Origin: Bog-950 sp964620645
GTDB lineage: Bacteria; Bacteroidota; Bacteroidia; Chitinophagales; LD1
DNA length: 64,000 nt
Reading direction: 5' to 3'
Assembly (NCBI GenBank): GCA_964620645.1
Contig: CAZUHU010000001.1
Span: 1 to 64,000 of the forward strand
This document shows, one piece after another, positions 1-8,171 of this stretch. Each line of letters starts with the position of its first letter. Within the stretch, counting starts at the first letter, position 1. The notes below the pieces were generated by a model that worked only from the letters and a program-made list of their open reading frames with translations, had not been told where the DNA came from and made no database searches. Position numbers and translations under genes: made by a program.

Positions 1-1163
1 GCAGGGCCGGTTGCACCCGTTGCACCTGTAATACCGCTTTGCACGGTAAAGGTACTGCCATCACTTAAGGTTATAGTTATTGTTCCGTTTCCGTTATCGC
101 CAATGTTGGTTATACCTGCACCTGTAGCACCGGTGGCACCCTGTGGTCCTGTTGCTCCATCCAAACCATTGGCACCAGCAGGGCCTTGCGCTCCCGTAGC
201 ACCATCTAAACCGTTAGCGCCTGTTGGGCCTGTAGCACCTGTTGCACCACCACCGGCACCTGTTGCGCCTGTTGCACCCGTTGCACCGGTAACACCTGAT
301 TGCACGGTGTAGGTTGTTCCATCGCTAAGTGTAATTGTTATTGTTCCATTACCATTATCTACTATACCTGTAATGCTGCTGCCCGTGGGACCCGTGGCAC
401 CGGTAACACCGGCTCCTGTAGGGCCTGTTGGGCCTGTTGCACCTGAACTTACCGTATAAGTAGTGCCGTTTGATAATGTGATTGTAACTGAACCATTACC
501 ATTATCAACTATACCTGTAATGCTGGTACCTGTAGCACCGGTAGGGCCTGTTACCCCGTTTGTTCCATTGGAACCTGCCGCGCCTGTTGCACCTGCAACA
601 CCTTGTGGGCCCGTTGCGCCCGTTGCACCTGTTGCACCGGTAGCGCCCTTAACACCTGTTGCGCCCGTTGCACCGGTGGCGCCCTTAGCGCCGCTTGTTC
701 CGGCAGGTCCGGCCGGACCTGTTGGGCCGGTAGGGCCTGTACCCGCAGCACTGCCTGCAGTTTCAGCATATAATGCGTAAGGAACACTAACCAACTCGGT
801 AGAGCCCATGTTTATGTAATTGGTGCCTCCGTTAGGGTCGTATTCCACTAACAGGTACTTGTTACCACCGGCCCAGCTAATAGCCGGAAAGCTGCCGATT
901 GTAGGGTTACCATAGCCCAGTTTAAGCGTAAACAATCCAAACTGGTTGGTTACGGCAGTTTGAGTTTCCTGGTAAATAGGAAAACCGGGGTTAATACCAT
1001 TGTTGATGGTAAACCTTACCGAAATGTTTTTGTTAGCCAGTATACTGCCACCACCATCGCGGGCAATTGCCTGATAGTTGATAGCCTGGGGAACCTGGGC
1101 AATAGAAAGCTGGCTGAGAAATACAAACGCAAAAAGCCAAAAGATTGGGTAGATCTTTTTCAT
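1..1163 (-). CDS. collagen-like secreted surface protein (C-terminus beyond window edge)
   Basis: The frame opens at an ATG at 1161-1163 and runs without a stop to base 1, so the C-terminus lies outside the window. The first 22 or so residues (MKKIYPIFWLFAFVFLSQ..) are a clear Sec signal peptide. A domain common at the N-terminus of exported Bacteroidota proteins follows (motif INYQAIARDGGG, about residues 27-125). After about residue 140 the protein is collagen-like: Gly-X-Thr/Pro triplets (GATGATG, GPTGPTG, GPQGAT) interrupted by three near-identical spacers of about 28 residues containing DNGNG and TYTVQSG. The family is thought to form trimeric cell-surface stalks or fibres. The partner or ligand cannot be read from the sequence. 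A TAAATTTG box at 1291-1284 could be its -7 element, but no TTG lies at the right distance. Confidence 0.85.
   Translation of the reverse strand, partial: MKKIYPIFWLFAFVFLSQLSIAQVPQAINYQAIARDGGGSILANKNISVRFTINNGINPGFPIYQETQTAVTNQFGLFTLKLGYGNPTIGSFPAISWAGGNKYLLVEYDPNGGTNYINMGSTELVSVPYALYAETAGSAAGTGPTGPTGPAGPAGTSGAKGATGATGATGVKGATGATGATGATGPQGVAGATGAAGSNGTNGVTGPTGATGTSITGIVDNGNGSVTITLSNGTTYTVSSGATGPTGPTGAGVTGATGPTGSSITGIVDNGNGTITITLSDGTTYTVQSGVTGATGATGATGAGGGATGATGPTGANGLDGATGAQGPAGANGLDGATGPQGATGATGAGITNIGDNGNGTITITLSDGSTFTVQSGITGATGATGP
27..530 (-). repeat. three spacer repeats inside a collagen-like tract
   Basis: Three copies of a roughly 85-90 base unit, at about 441-530, 292-381 and 27-120, encode nearly the same 28 residues (ITGIVDNGNGTITITLSDG and a TYTVQSG-like end). 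The DNGNG codons are 147 and 261 bases apart, i.e. 49 and 87 codons, so the copies stay in frame and are separated by variable numbers of Gly-X-Thr triplets. Codon choice differs between copies, so the duplications are not very recent. Confidence 0.8.
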
Positions 1164-1432
1164 TGGGGGTAGATTTAAATTTTTCGGGAATTAATTACCA
1201 AAACCTTACTTAAATGCACTGCACAGGCATACATTCTGAGTTGGGAAGAAGGTAAGTGGATTAGGCCCCGAAGTTAGGTGTCGCAAATTTAACTTATTTT
1301 ATACTCTGCCGGGTTTAACGGCATACTATTTTTAAACAGAGGGGGACCACAAATGTAAGAATTTATCATACATGGAGAGGTCTTTTTTGCCCCTCCAAAT
1401 GTGCTTATCCTAACCTTTTAATTTGCAATAAG

Positions 1433-3832
1433 TTAAAATGAATTTCCGGTGCGCGATGAGCGGATTTTGCCCATCTGTTTATTCATACCACCAAAGTTAA
1501 GCACCATTTGAACGGTAAATGACCGTGGCTTATCCGGTTTGGCAACACGTATGGCATAATTGGCATTCATCACATTCTTTACCAGGAAGTTGAGCTGAAT
1601 ATTAGGATTAAAAATGTAGCCGGCTCTTAAATCCCAAATTACATCTCCGCGGTTTAAGCGGTCTTCACGCAGTTGGCGGATGTCTTTAATAAACACCTCA
1701 AATATCTTATCTACCCTATCCATAAAATTGTAATACTGGATGGAGGTTCCGAAACGAACGCGATTGTAAAACACAAAATCAAGATCGGCCTTAAACTGGT
1801 GGCGGTTACGATACTTAAGCATACCGCGCGTTAATGAATCCCAGGCTGCGTAAGAGGGTTCGCCATTAGCATCAACCGGTGTTGGAAGGGCATACTTTTT
1901 AAATGCATCGCCTATAAAATCGCCCACGTTATGGGTAACGGAGGTATCATTTAAATCAACCCCATAAAAATAAGTGTAACCTACCAAGGCGCTCATATCC
2001 ACCGGACCCATTTTGCCTTCGCCAAATGCGCTCAACTCCCAACCAAAAATCCTTGCCTTGCTTACGTTTCTTGATTGAAAGAAAGGATACAACTCATGCG
2101 CAACAGGGTCGTAATGTGTATCAAACGTAAACTCAATCATGTTTCTGAACTCGGTCCAGAACAACACAGCATCAAAGTATCCCAACCAGTTTCCGAATTT
2201 CAGGCTGCGCTTGTAGCCCAATTCAGCGGTAAATCCTTTCTCAGGCTGTATATCGTAGTTAGGTAAAATGCGTATGCCTGAAAGGTTATAGGTTACAAAA
2301 CGTTCAGCAATACTGGGTACCCTGAAAGCCTGCCCGAAAGAGGCTCTTATATAGTTGTATTTTCTTATCTCAAAGTTAACACCTGCACGGAACACAGGAA
2401 CGGTAGGTGTAATGGCGCTATCTAAACGAACATATTCTTCGCGCACACCTGCATTTAGGGTAAGGAACTTGTAAGTCAACTCGGCTGAAATAAACCCACC
2501 GCCAAAGTCGGCCTTATGGGTGCCCAGTGTTCCATCTTTCACCATCCAGTGCTCATTGTTTACCCCGAACAGCAGGCGGAAAAGGTTGCCGAAGTTGTGG
2601 CGGAACTGGTATTCGGCACGCAGGATATTAAAGTCGGTTTCACCATCCAGGTTGTTTTGGCGATAGTAACGGGTATATATCTTGTGTTCGCTATTGCTTT
2701 TGTCTATGTAACGCAGCTTAGGGTCAATAAAAGCGTAAAAATAGCGCTCTCCTAAGGTTACACCGTCAGCAGCTATATAAGGGTGCCCTCCATCTTTCCA
2801 ATAAAATTGAAAGCCGCTTTTGCGGTACATCATGTTAGTGGATAGTTCCAGGGTAAGCCGCTGTAACTTTTTGGGCTTCCAGCGCAGCTTAACATTAAAG
2901 CGGGTAAAATAATCGTACTCCGACTGTAAAAAGCTCTGCGAGCCCTGCAGCATTCCACCCATTACAAAATCAACCGTGCCGAACTTTTGCTTATGCAAAA
3001 AGCTCATGCCCGCAAGGTTGGGGTTTTCAAAAAACTTACCGTTGCGTTTCCACCATTGAAAAGAATCAACCGGGGGTTTAGCATAAGTTTCATAAAAGAA
3101 GGTAAAGTGCGTACTTGGCGTATCGCGTGCGTAAGCGGTTGTAACGTTCAGCACGCCATTTAAAGCGCTGCTGCCATATTGCATGGTACTGGCGCCTTTA
3201 ATGATCTCCATCTGTTCGATGTTCTCCACCGGAACAAGAGACCATTCAATATCGCCTCGGTCCGCGCTCATCAGCGGCATCTCATCTACCACCAAAATTA
3301 CCCGGCTACCCGAGCCATAAGCATAACCGCTACCACCGCGTATACTCATTTGCCCATCAAGGATGGTAACACCCGGCACCTTCATAATGGCTCCCTGCAC
3401 GTTGGTTATATTGCTGCTTTCCAGCAAACGCGGTTTAAGCACATCAGTACTACCGGTTAATTTCTGAACCTTGGTTCCTACTTTATTCTCACCAATTACA
3501 ATGGTCACCAGTTCAGTTGGCCCGCCACCTAATACTATATCCAGGTTTTTTACTTCCCCGGCCTTAATTTTCAATTGCTGGGTATCAGCCTGCATGCCAG
3601 TGTAGCTAAAAATGATAGTTACATCGCCCGGTTGTACCTTCAGTTCAAAATGGCCAGTGCTATCAGTATAGGTACCGTTAGCAGGCAATTGAACCACGTT
3701 TACCAATTCAAGAGGAGAATTCTTATTACTTCCATCCTTAACAATACCTTTTACCGTGGCTGTTTGCGAAAAAGATATTTGTACAAATAGCAGGCTAATT
3801 AAAATACTTAAAATCCGTAGACCCATAGTCAT
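1433..3832 (-). CDS. TonB-dependent outer-membrane receptor
   Basis: This 799-residue protein has the full Bacteroidota TonB-receptor plan. It has a signal peptide (residues 1-22), a carboxypeptidase-regulatory-like beta domain (about 25-105, GIVKDGSN...TYTDSTGHFEL), a plug domain (about 115-235, with RGGSGYAYGSGSRV and VVDEMPL, then IEIIKGASTMQYGSSALNGVLN), and a C-terminal beta-barrel ending in an aromatic-rich strand. It should import a ligand across the outer membrane using TonB-ExbBD energy. The ligand cannot be predicted, and no SusD-like partner or inner-membrane transporter is adjacent. Starts at 3832 and 3826 are both possible. The gene is divergent from the membrane protein at 3977. 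Confidence 0.9.
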   Translation of the reverse strand: MTMGLRILSILISLLFVQISFSQTATVKGIVKDGSNKNSPLELVNVVQLPANGTYTDSTGHFELKVQPGDVTIIFSYTGMQADTQQLKIKAGEVKNLDIVLGGGPTELVTIVIGENKVGTKVQKLTGSTDVLKPRLLESSNITNVQGAIMKVPGVTILDGQMSIRGGSGYAYGSGSRVILVVDEMPLMSADRGDIEWSLVPVENIEQMEIIKGASTMQYGSSALNGVLNVTTAYARDTPSTHFTFFYETYAKPPVDSFQWWKRNGKFFENPNLAGMSFLHKQKFGTVDFVMGGMLQGSQSFLQSEYDYFTRFNVKLRWKPKKLQRLTLELSTNMMYRKSGFQFYWKDGGHPYIAADGVTLGERYFYAFIDPKLRYIDKSNSEHKIYTRYYRQNNLDGETDFNILRAEYQFRHNFGNLFRLLFGVNNEHWMVKDGTLGTHKADFGGGFISAELTYKFLTLNAGVREEYVRLDSAITPTVPVFRAGVNFEIRKYNYIRASFGQAFRVPSIAERFVTYNLSGIRILPNYDIQPEKGFTAELGYKRSLKFGNWLGYFDAVLFWTEFRNMIEFTFDTHYDPVAHELYPFFQSRNVSKARIFGWELSAFGEGKMGPVDMSALVGYTYFYGVDLNDTSVTHNVGDFIGDAFKKYALPTPVDANGEPSYAAWDSLTRGMLKYRNRHQFKADLDFVFYNRVRFGTSIQYYNFMDRVDKIFEVFIKDIRQLREDRLNRGDVIWDLRAGYIFNPNIQLNFLVKNVMNANYAIRVAKPDKPRSFTVQMVLNFGGMNKQMGKIRSSRTGNSF

Positions 3833-3944
3833 CTTTTGGTTCTCAAAAGCGGGCGCAAGTTAAAGAAATAATTTTCCGTGCAACATCGGCCGAGTGTGAA
3901 TAGTTAAAGTATAGAAATCAAACGGTTATAACTGAAACCGAAGC

Positions 3945-3965
3945 GCTTTGCTACCTTAGCAAAGC
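3945..3965 (+). promoter_or_regulatory. perfect 9-bp inverted repeat before the membrane protein gene
   Basis: GCTTTGCTA and TAGCAAAGC face each other around the three bases CCT, ending 11 bases before the ATG at 3977. The centre contains TACCTTAG, one mismatch from the Bacteroidota -7 box TAnnTTTG. There is no T-run, so a terminator is unlikely. An operator or a 5' mRNA hairpin is possible. No TTG is seen at the -33 distance. Confidence 0.4.
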
Positions 3966-3976
3966 AACCGCAACCT

Positions 3977-4717
3977 ATGACCTGGTTTCAAAAATTGCTT
4001 TTGGCCATCCCGTATACCTTGTATGTGGCTATCCTTGCTTACTTTTTAAAAGGAAGCCTGCACGACGATTACTTTTTAGTAAGCTGGTTTTTGCAAATAC
4101 TTGCTTTTATTTTTCTCGCCATCGGCGTACCGTTTATTGCCGCAATTGCGCTGGGGGTGTTTACCTCAGGCAGGGTATCGCTGGCCGGGGGTATGATTTT
4201 AGCCAATTGGTCTTTCCTGGGTGGTGTTATCATGCTTTTCGGCTACTTTAAAATTAAAGGGGCATTTAGCGGAGAAAAGCCTTCGTCTTCATTTGTTACC
4301 TATTCCGTAACCTACAGCGATGACCGGGAGCCTGTTAATAAGGCAACCACTGCTTACGTTAAGCAATACCTGGTTACCGATGCTCATATACTTTATTACC
4401 AGTGGGTGCATTTTGTAAAAGATACAGCCAGCCCCTATGTTGCCTATTACTGCTACGGTAAACAAGAGGAACTGCAAGAGGAGGATTTAAGCGTGGCCCG
4501 CTTACTCTTTAATAAAAACGGAGAAGTTACTGGCCAGCGTATACGCCATCTTAGGGATGATAAAGTAGCGCTTAGAGATTACCAATATGAATCACGGTTT
4601 ATGGCGGAAGTGGAAAAAACTGCTGGTGATGAGAATGCCAGAATTGACACGGCTTTAATACGCAGCACACAAGAAATTTTTTCAGACACTTTATCTTTAG
4701 AAATGCTAAATGATTGA
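3977..4717 (+). CDS. membrane protein of unknown function, three helices plus cytosolic domain
   Basis: I do not recognise this family. The 246-residue product has three hydrophobic segments, about residues 6-25, 33-62 and 66-92, followed by a hydrophilic domain of about 150 residues rich in charged and aromatic residues (for example YVKQYLVTDAHILYYQWVHF). The N-terminal half resembles small polytopic membrane proteins in general and shows no catalytic motif. Only 6 bases separate its stop from the lipoprotein nuclease gene at 4724, so the two are probably co-transcribed. A 9-bp palindrome lies directly upstream of its start. Confidence 0.75.
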   Translation: MTWFQKLLLAIPYTLYVAILAYFLKGSLHDDYFLVSWFLQILAFIFLAIGVPFIAAIALGVFTSGRVSLAGGMILANWSFLGGVIMLFGYFKIKGAFSGEKPSSSFVTYSVTYSDDREPVNKATTAYVKQYLVTDAHILYYQWVHFVKDTASPYVAYYCYGKQEELQEEDLSVARLLFNKNGEVTGQRIRHLRDDKVALRDYQYESRFMAEVEKTAGDENARIDTALIRSTQEIFSDTLSLEMLND

Positions 4718-4723
4718 TTAGCC

Positions 4724-5221
4724 ATGCAGAAACTATTTGCCATAGTATTGTTTGTTACTGCATTGCAGGCCTGCAACCAACCACCAACTGCGGAGAAAAG
4801 CGCAGAAGTCTATTTACGCGTGATAAGAGTGATAGACGGCGACACTTTTGTGGTGGAAGATGATACCCAAAAAAACGGAAGGAAAGTGCGCCTGATAGGC
4901 ATTGATGCGCCCGAATCGCGCAAGACAGACCACGAAGACGTTCAGTTCTATGGCAAGGAAGCTAAGGAATTTTTAAAGCAGTTCCTGGAGGGAAAGTCCG
5001 TTAGGTTAGTGTACGATGTTTCGCCCAAAGACCAGTACGGACGTAGCCTTGCATACGCTTATCTGCAGGATGGCACCTTTCTTAACGCTTATCTTATACA
5101 ACAGGGCTATGCCAATGTAATGACCATACCACCCAATGTTGCTTTTGCCGATACCTTTGCACTGCTACAGCGCGAAGCCCGCGAAGCCAATAGGGGAATG
5201 TGGAGCGAACCCGTTCTATAG
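4724..5221 (+). CDS. thermonuclease-family lipoprotein (SNase-like)
   Basis: The 165-residue protein starts with a lipoprotein signal (MQKLFAIVLFVTALQAC, Cys at 17). A staphylococcal-nuclease OB-fold domain follows: VIDGDTF binds calcium in the family, RLIGIDAPE supplies the catalytic Arg and Glu, and DQYGRSLAYAY carries the second catalytic Arg. NRGMWSE closes the domain as in secreted nucleases. All three catalytic residues are present, so phosphodiesterase activity on DNA or RNA at the cell envelope is expected. It follows the unknown membrane protein by 6 bases and precedes the acyl carrier protein gene by 38 bases. Confidence 0.9.
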   Translation: MQKLFAIVLFVTALQACNQPPTAEKSAEVYLRVIRVIDGDTFVVEDDTQKNGRKVRLIGIDAPESRKTDHEDVQFYGKEAKEFLKQFLEGKSVRLVYDVSPKDQYGRSLAYAYLQDGTFLNAYLIQQGYANVMTIPPNVAFADTFALLQREAREANRGMWSEPVL

Positions 5222-5259
5222 CCCGTTAAACATTCCGCTAATTGCTTTAATTTGCGCCG

Positions 5260-5487
5260 ATGGAGTTAAATGATTTTACACAAAAGTTTGCCGGTTGTTT
5301 TAACCTGACCGACCCTGCGCTGATTACACCTGATACGGAATTCCGTAAATTAGAGGAGTGGGGATCAATGATGGCGCTTATTGTAATTGCAATGATTGAC
5401 TCCGACTACGGCAAAACTGTTACTGCCGAAGAAATGCGCAGCGTAAACACAGTGCGCCAACTGTTCGACCTGCTTAACCAAAAGTAG
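5260..5487 (+). CDS. stand-alone acyl carrier protein
   Basis: A 75-residue acidic helical protein of acyl-carrier type. The phosphopantetheine-attachment region reads EEWGSMMALIVIAMID, with Ser36 in the place of the usual D-S-L serine. W-x-S-M forms are typical of accessory carriers found in glycan or specialised acyl clusters rather than of the housekeeping AcpP. The next gene, a ketoacyl synthase III, begins one base after its stop, so the carrier and synthase are almost certainly made together and work together. The upstream sequence holds TAATTTGC, a weak -7-like box. Confidence 0.88.
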   Translation: MELNDFTQKFAGCFNLTDPALITPDTEFRKLEEWGSMMALIVIAMIDSDYGKTVTAEEMRSVNTVRQLFDLLNQK

Positions 5488-5488
5488 T

Positions 5489-6541
5489 ATGGCACTTTTT
5501 TCTGTTCCTAATGTAAAAGTAAGCGGCCTTTCGGTTGCTGTGCCTAAGGGCATTGCCGATAACGCGGCCTTACCGCTTTTACCCGAGCAGGAGCGTGAGT
5601 TGTTTATCCGCACCGTTGGTATACGGTACAGGCGCGTGGCAGAACAGGGCACTACGGCCTCCGATCTTTGCTATGCTGCGGCTGATAAGTTGTTGGATGA
5701 TTTAAAGTGGAGCAGAGATGAAGTAAGCGTGTTGGTTTTTATAACCCAAACGCCTGATTACCTAATACCAAACACCTCTTCCATTTTACAACACAAGTTA
5801 GGGCTACCTAAAAGCTGCCTTGTATTTGATGTTAACCTGGGTTGCTCTGGTTATACATACGGGCTATCCATAATAGCAGGCCTTCTTCAAAATATGCCCG
5901 GCGCCAAAGGTCTTCTATTGGTGGGCGATATATCCACTGCCACGGTATCTCAACAGGATAAAAGCACAGCGCCTTTGTTCAGCGATGCCGGTTCAGCCAC
6001 CGCCCTTGAGTTTAACCTGAACCATACAATGCACTTTAACCTGCAAACCGATGGTAAAGAGTTTGATGATATTATAATACCCGATGGTGGCTATCGCAAT
6101 TTTTACACGCCTGCTTCAGCAGAAATGGTAGAACATGGTAAAGGGGTAGTGCGCAGCAATCTTCATATGAAACTGGATGGATTGAAGATCTTTAATTTTG
6201 CCCTTCGCGAAATAGCGCCCAACATCAATACCCTGATGGCAGAAACCAGGAAGGATAAAAGCGACATAAACTACTTCGTATTTCACCAGGCTAATTTGCT
6301 GATGCTGGAAAGCGTTCGTAAAAAACTGCAGTTGGAATCTGAAAAAGTTCCTTATAGCCTTTACAACTACGGCAACACCAGTTCGGCCACCATACCACTT
6401 ACTATGCTGGTTAACCTGCGCAGCCAGTTGACAAGCTCGAAACTCAGTTTTATCTTATGTGGCTTCGGAGTTGGCTTATCTTGGGGAAGTGTATATCTTG
6501 AAACCGAAAATTTGGTTTGTCCTGAACTGATAGAAATTTGA
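5489..6541 (+). CDS. 3-oxoacyl-ACP synthase III family protein (FabH-like)
   Basis: At 350 residues this is a full-length thiolase-fold condensing enzyme of the KAS III type. The catalytic triad is visible: Cys119 in NLGCSGYTYG, His266 in VFHQANLLML and Asn296 in YNYGNTSSAT. It should condense an acyl-CoA with malonyl-ACP, here probably on the carrier encoded one base upstream. Its stop overlaps the start of the glycosyltransferase (TGATG), which indicates translational coupling. The context favours a dedicated short 3-oxoacyl (later 3-hydroxyacyl) group for decorating a sugar over housekeeping fatty-acid initiation. That role is inferred. Confidence 0.9.
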   Translation: MALFSVPNVKVSGLSVAVPKGIADNAALPLLPEQERELFIRTVGIRYRRVAEQGTTASDLCYAAADKLLDDLKWSRDEVSVLVFITQTPDYLIPNTSSILQHKLGLPKSCLVFDVNLGCSGYTYGLSIIAGLLQNMPGAKGLLLVGDISTATVSQQDKSTAPLFSDAGSATALEFNLNHTMHFNLQTDGKEFDDIIIPDGGYRNFYTPASAEMVEHGKGVVRSNLHMKLDGLKIFNFALREIAPNINTLMAETRKDKSDINYFVFHQANLLMLESVRKKLQLESEKVPYSLYNYGNTSSATIPLTMLVNLRSQLTSSKLSFILCGFGVGLSWGSVYLETENLVCPELIEI

Positions 6542-7473
6542 TGTCTTCTTTACACCCGCAATACTCCGTAGTTGTGCCGGTTTTCAATAGCGAGAAAACC
6601 CTACAGGAGTTGTGTTCCCGCATACAAGCCACATTCCAAAAAATGAACAGCGATTTTGAGATCGTGTTGGTGAACGATTTTAGTTCGGACGGTAGTTGGA
6701 ATGTTATTAAGAACTTGAAGCAGCACTATGGACCCAGGCTTGTAGCCATTCACCTGCGCCGTAACTTCGGCCAGCATAAGGCATTGCTATGCGGCTTTCA
6801 GTTTGCCCGCGGAGAGTACATCATAACGATGGACGATGACCTGCAGTTTTTTCCGGAGGATATAGACCTGATGGCAAACAAAATGCATGCAACCTCTGCC
6901 GATTTGGTTTACGGCATTTATGGTGAGGAGCGGCAACACAGCCAGGTTCGCAAGTTAGGCAGCAACATAGTGGGTTACATTTTCGAAAAATTCGGCAATA
7001 CAGTTGGCCAAGGCTCCAGCTTTAAGATAATTCACAGTAGTGTTATCGAAAAAATTAAACACTACAGCCACTCCTTCACCTTCATTGATGAAATACTATC
7101 GTGGCACACCACCAAAATAGAATGGCAGCAGGTGCGCCATGCTCCGCGAAGAGAAGGGGAGTCTGGTTATAGCCTGCCTAAACTGGTGTTGCTTTCCATG
7201 AATCTCATTTTTTCGTACACCACCGTACCCCTGCGGTTTATGACCTGGTTTGGTTTTACTTCTTTTCTTATCTGCCTGGGTCTAGTAATCTACTTTATTT
7301 ACATGCGCTTTACCCACGGTTCACCGCTGGGTTTTACTGCGCTTATTATTTCCATATTTATGTCAACGGGGCTTATTCTGTTTAGCCTTGGTATAATTGG
7401 CGAATACCTGAACCGCTTATTCGCATTGCAGCACCGTAAACCTGCCTACTTAATACAGGAAGTACTGCGCTGA
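6541..7473 (+). CDS. glycosyltransferase family 2, membrane-anchored (GtrB/DPM1-like)
   Basis: A 310-residue protein with an N-terminal GT-A domain (YSVVVPVFNSEKTL, LVNDFSSDGSW, and the metal/sugar-nucleotide motif MDDDLQ at about residues 97-101) and two C-terminal membrane helices at about 230-255 and 265-290. This arrangement belongs to enzymes that transfer a sugar from a nucleotide donor to polyprenyl phosphate at the inner membrane. The ATG at 6541 overlaps the previous stop by one base. It sits between the KAS III and GNAT genes and may supply the lipid-linked sugar that is acylated or flipped. Confidence 0.9.
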   Translation: MSSLHPQYSVVVPVFNSEKTLQELCSRIQATFQKMNSDFEIVLVNDFSSDGSWNVIKNLKQHYGPRLVAIHLRRNFGQHKALLCGFQFARGEYIITMDDDLQFFPEDIDLMANKMHATSADLVYGIYGEERQHSQVRKLGSNIVGYIFEKFGNTVGQGSSFKIIHSSVIEKIKHYSHSFTFIDEILSWHTTKIEWQQVRHAPRREGESGYSLPKLVLLSMNLIFSYTTVPLRFMTWFGFTSFLICLGLVIYFIYMRFTHGSPLGFTALIISIFMSTGLILFSLGIIGEYLNRLFALQHRKPAYLIQEVLR

Positions 7474-7512
7474 TTTTTCAGTGTTGCCTACTTTGTGCAA
7501 ATTGCTTTGTAA

Positions 7513-8166
7513 ATGAAGATTACCCGCTACGGTATAACCCTTGAAAGAACCCGCGAAGAGCAGATAGAGATGCTGCGCCAATGGAGGAACGATTCCAAAA
7601 TTTCGCGCTTTATGTTTTACAAAGGGCAAATCACAAGCGAAATGCAGCAGGAATGGTTTGCCTCGGTTAATAACGAGCAGAACTTCTTTTTCATTATCCA
7701 TTATAAAAATGCGCCCGTTGGCCTCATCAATATATCATCTATTGATTGGGAGAATAAAACTGCATACAGCGGCTTGTTTATTTATGAAGACAAGCTATTA
7801 GGTACAGATGTGCCGGTAATGGCATCGCTTGCCATGCTGGATGTGTTTTTTCTTTTGTTCGACATTCAACTGGTATATGCAAAGGTAAAAGGCGATAACC
7901 CGGTGGCGCACCGTTACAACTCCTCACTGGGATTTGCACGCACCAAAAAAATTGAAATGGGCCTTGGTGATGAATACATGCTACAAAAAGAAATTTACCT
8001 TTTAGAAACCAAGGAGCTGCGTAATGCTGCGTTGCGCCTAAAAGGCAATCATACTGTGCTGCACTTAAGCCAAAATGATGTGGTGGACAGTTGGATTTTA
8101 AACAGGCTTAATCAAACACCTAAAGAAAACTACCGTAGTCTTGAACTAGAAGTGAAGGTTAACTAA
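7513..8166 (+). CDS. GNAT-family N-acyltransferase
   Basis: A 217-residue protein with a GNAT fold over about residues 1-155. It contains LRQWRNDSKISRFMFYKGQI at the start, a central beta strand (PVGLINISSID) and a C-terminal GDNPVAHRYNSSLGF block typical of sugar N-acyltransferases. The last 60 residues are an extra basic tail. As the fourth gene after an acyl carrier protein, a KAS III and a glycosyltransferase, it may move a short acyl group onto an amino sugar. It is 39 bases from the glycosyltransferase gene and converges with the next gene. Donor and acceptor are inferred. Confidence 0.85.
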   Translation: MKITRYGITLERTREEQIEMLRQWRNDSKISRFMFYKGQITSEMQQEWFASVNNEQNFFFIIHYKNAPVGLINISSIDWENKTAYSGLFIYEDKLLGTDVPVMASLAMLDVFFLLFDIQLVYAKVKGDNPVAHRYNSSLGFARTKKIEMGLGDEYMLQKEIYLLETKELRNAALRLKGNHTVLHLSQNDVVDSWILNRLNQTPKENYRSLELEVKVN

Positions 8167-8171
8167 TCCGG

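Noticed and set aside
103..312. Plus-strand frame of Pro-Val-Ala-Pro repeats
   Set aside because: It is the antisense of the Gly-X-Thr triplets of the collagen-like gene; the repetitive coding sequence keeps several frames open.
27..530. Possible CRISPR-like repeat array
   Set aside because: Units are about 90 bases, in frame, unevenly spaced and coding; there are no short direct repeats with unique spacers and no cas genes.
463..780. Second Pro-Val-Ala-Pro plus-strand frame and a minus-strand frame (551-787) in the same region
   Set aside because: Same cause: shadows of the collagen-like repeat, with no start signal or protein character of their own.
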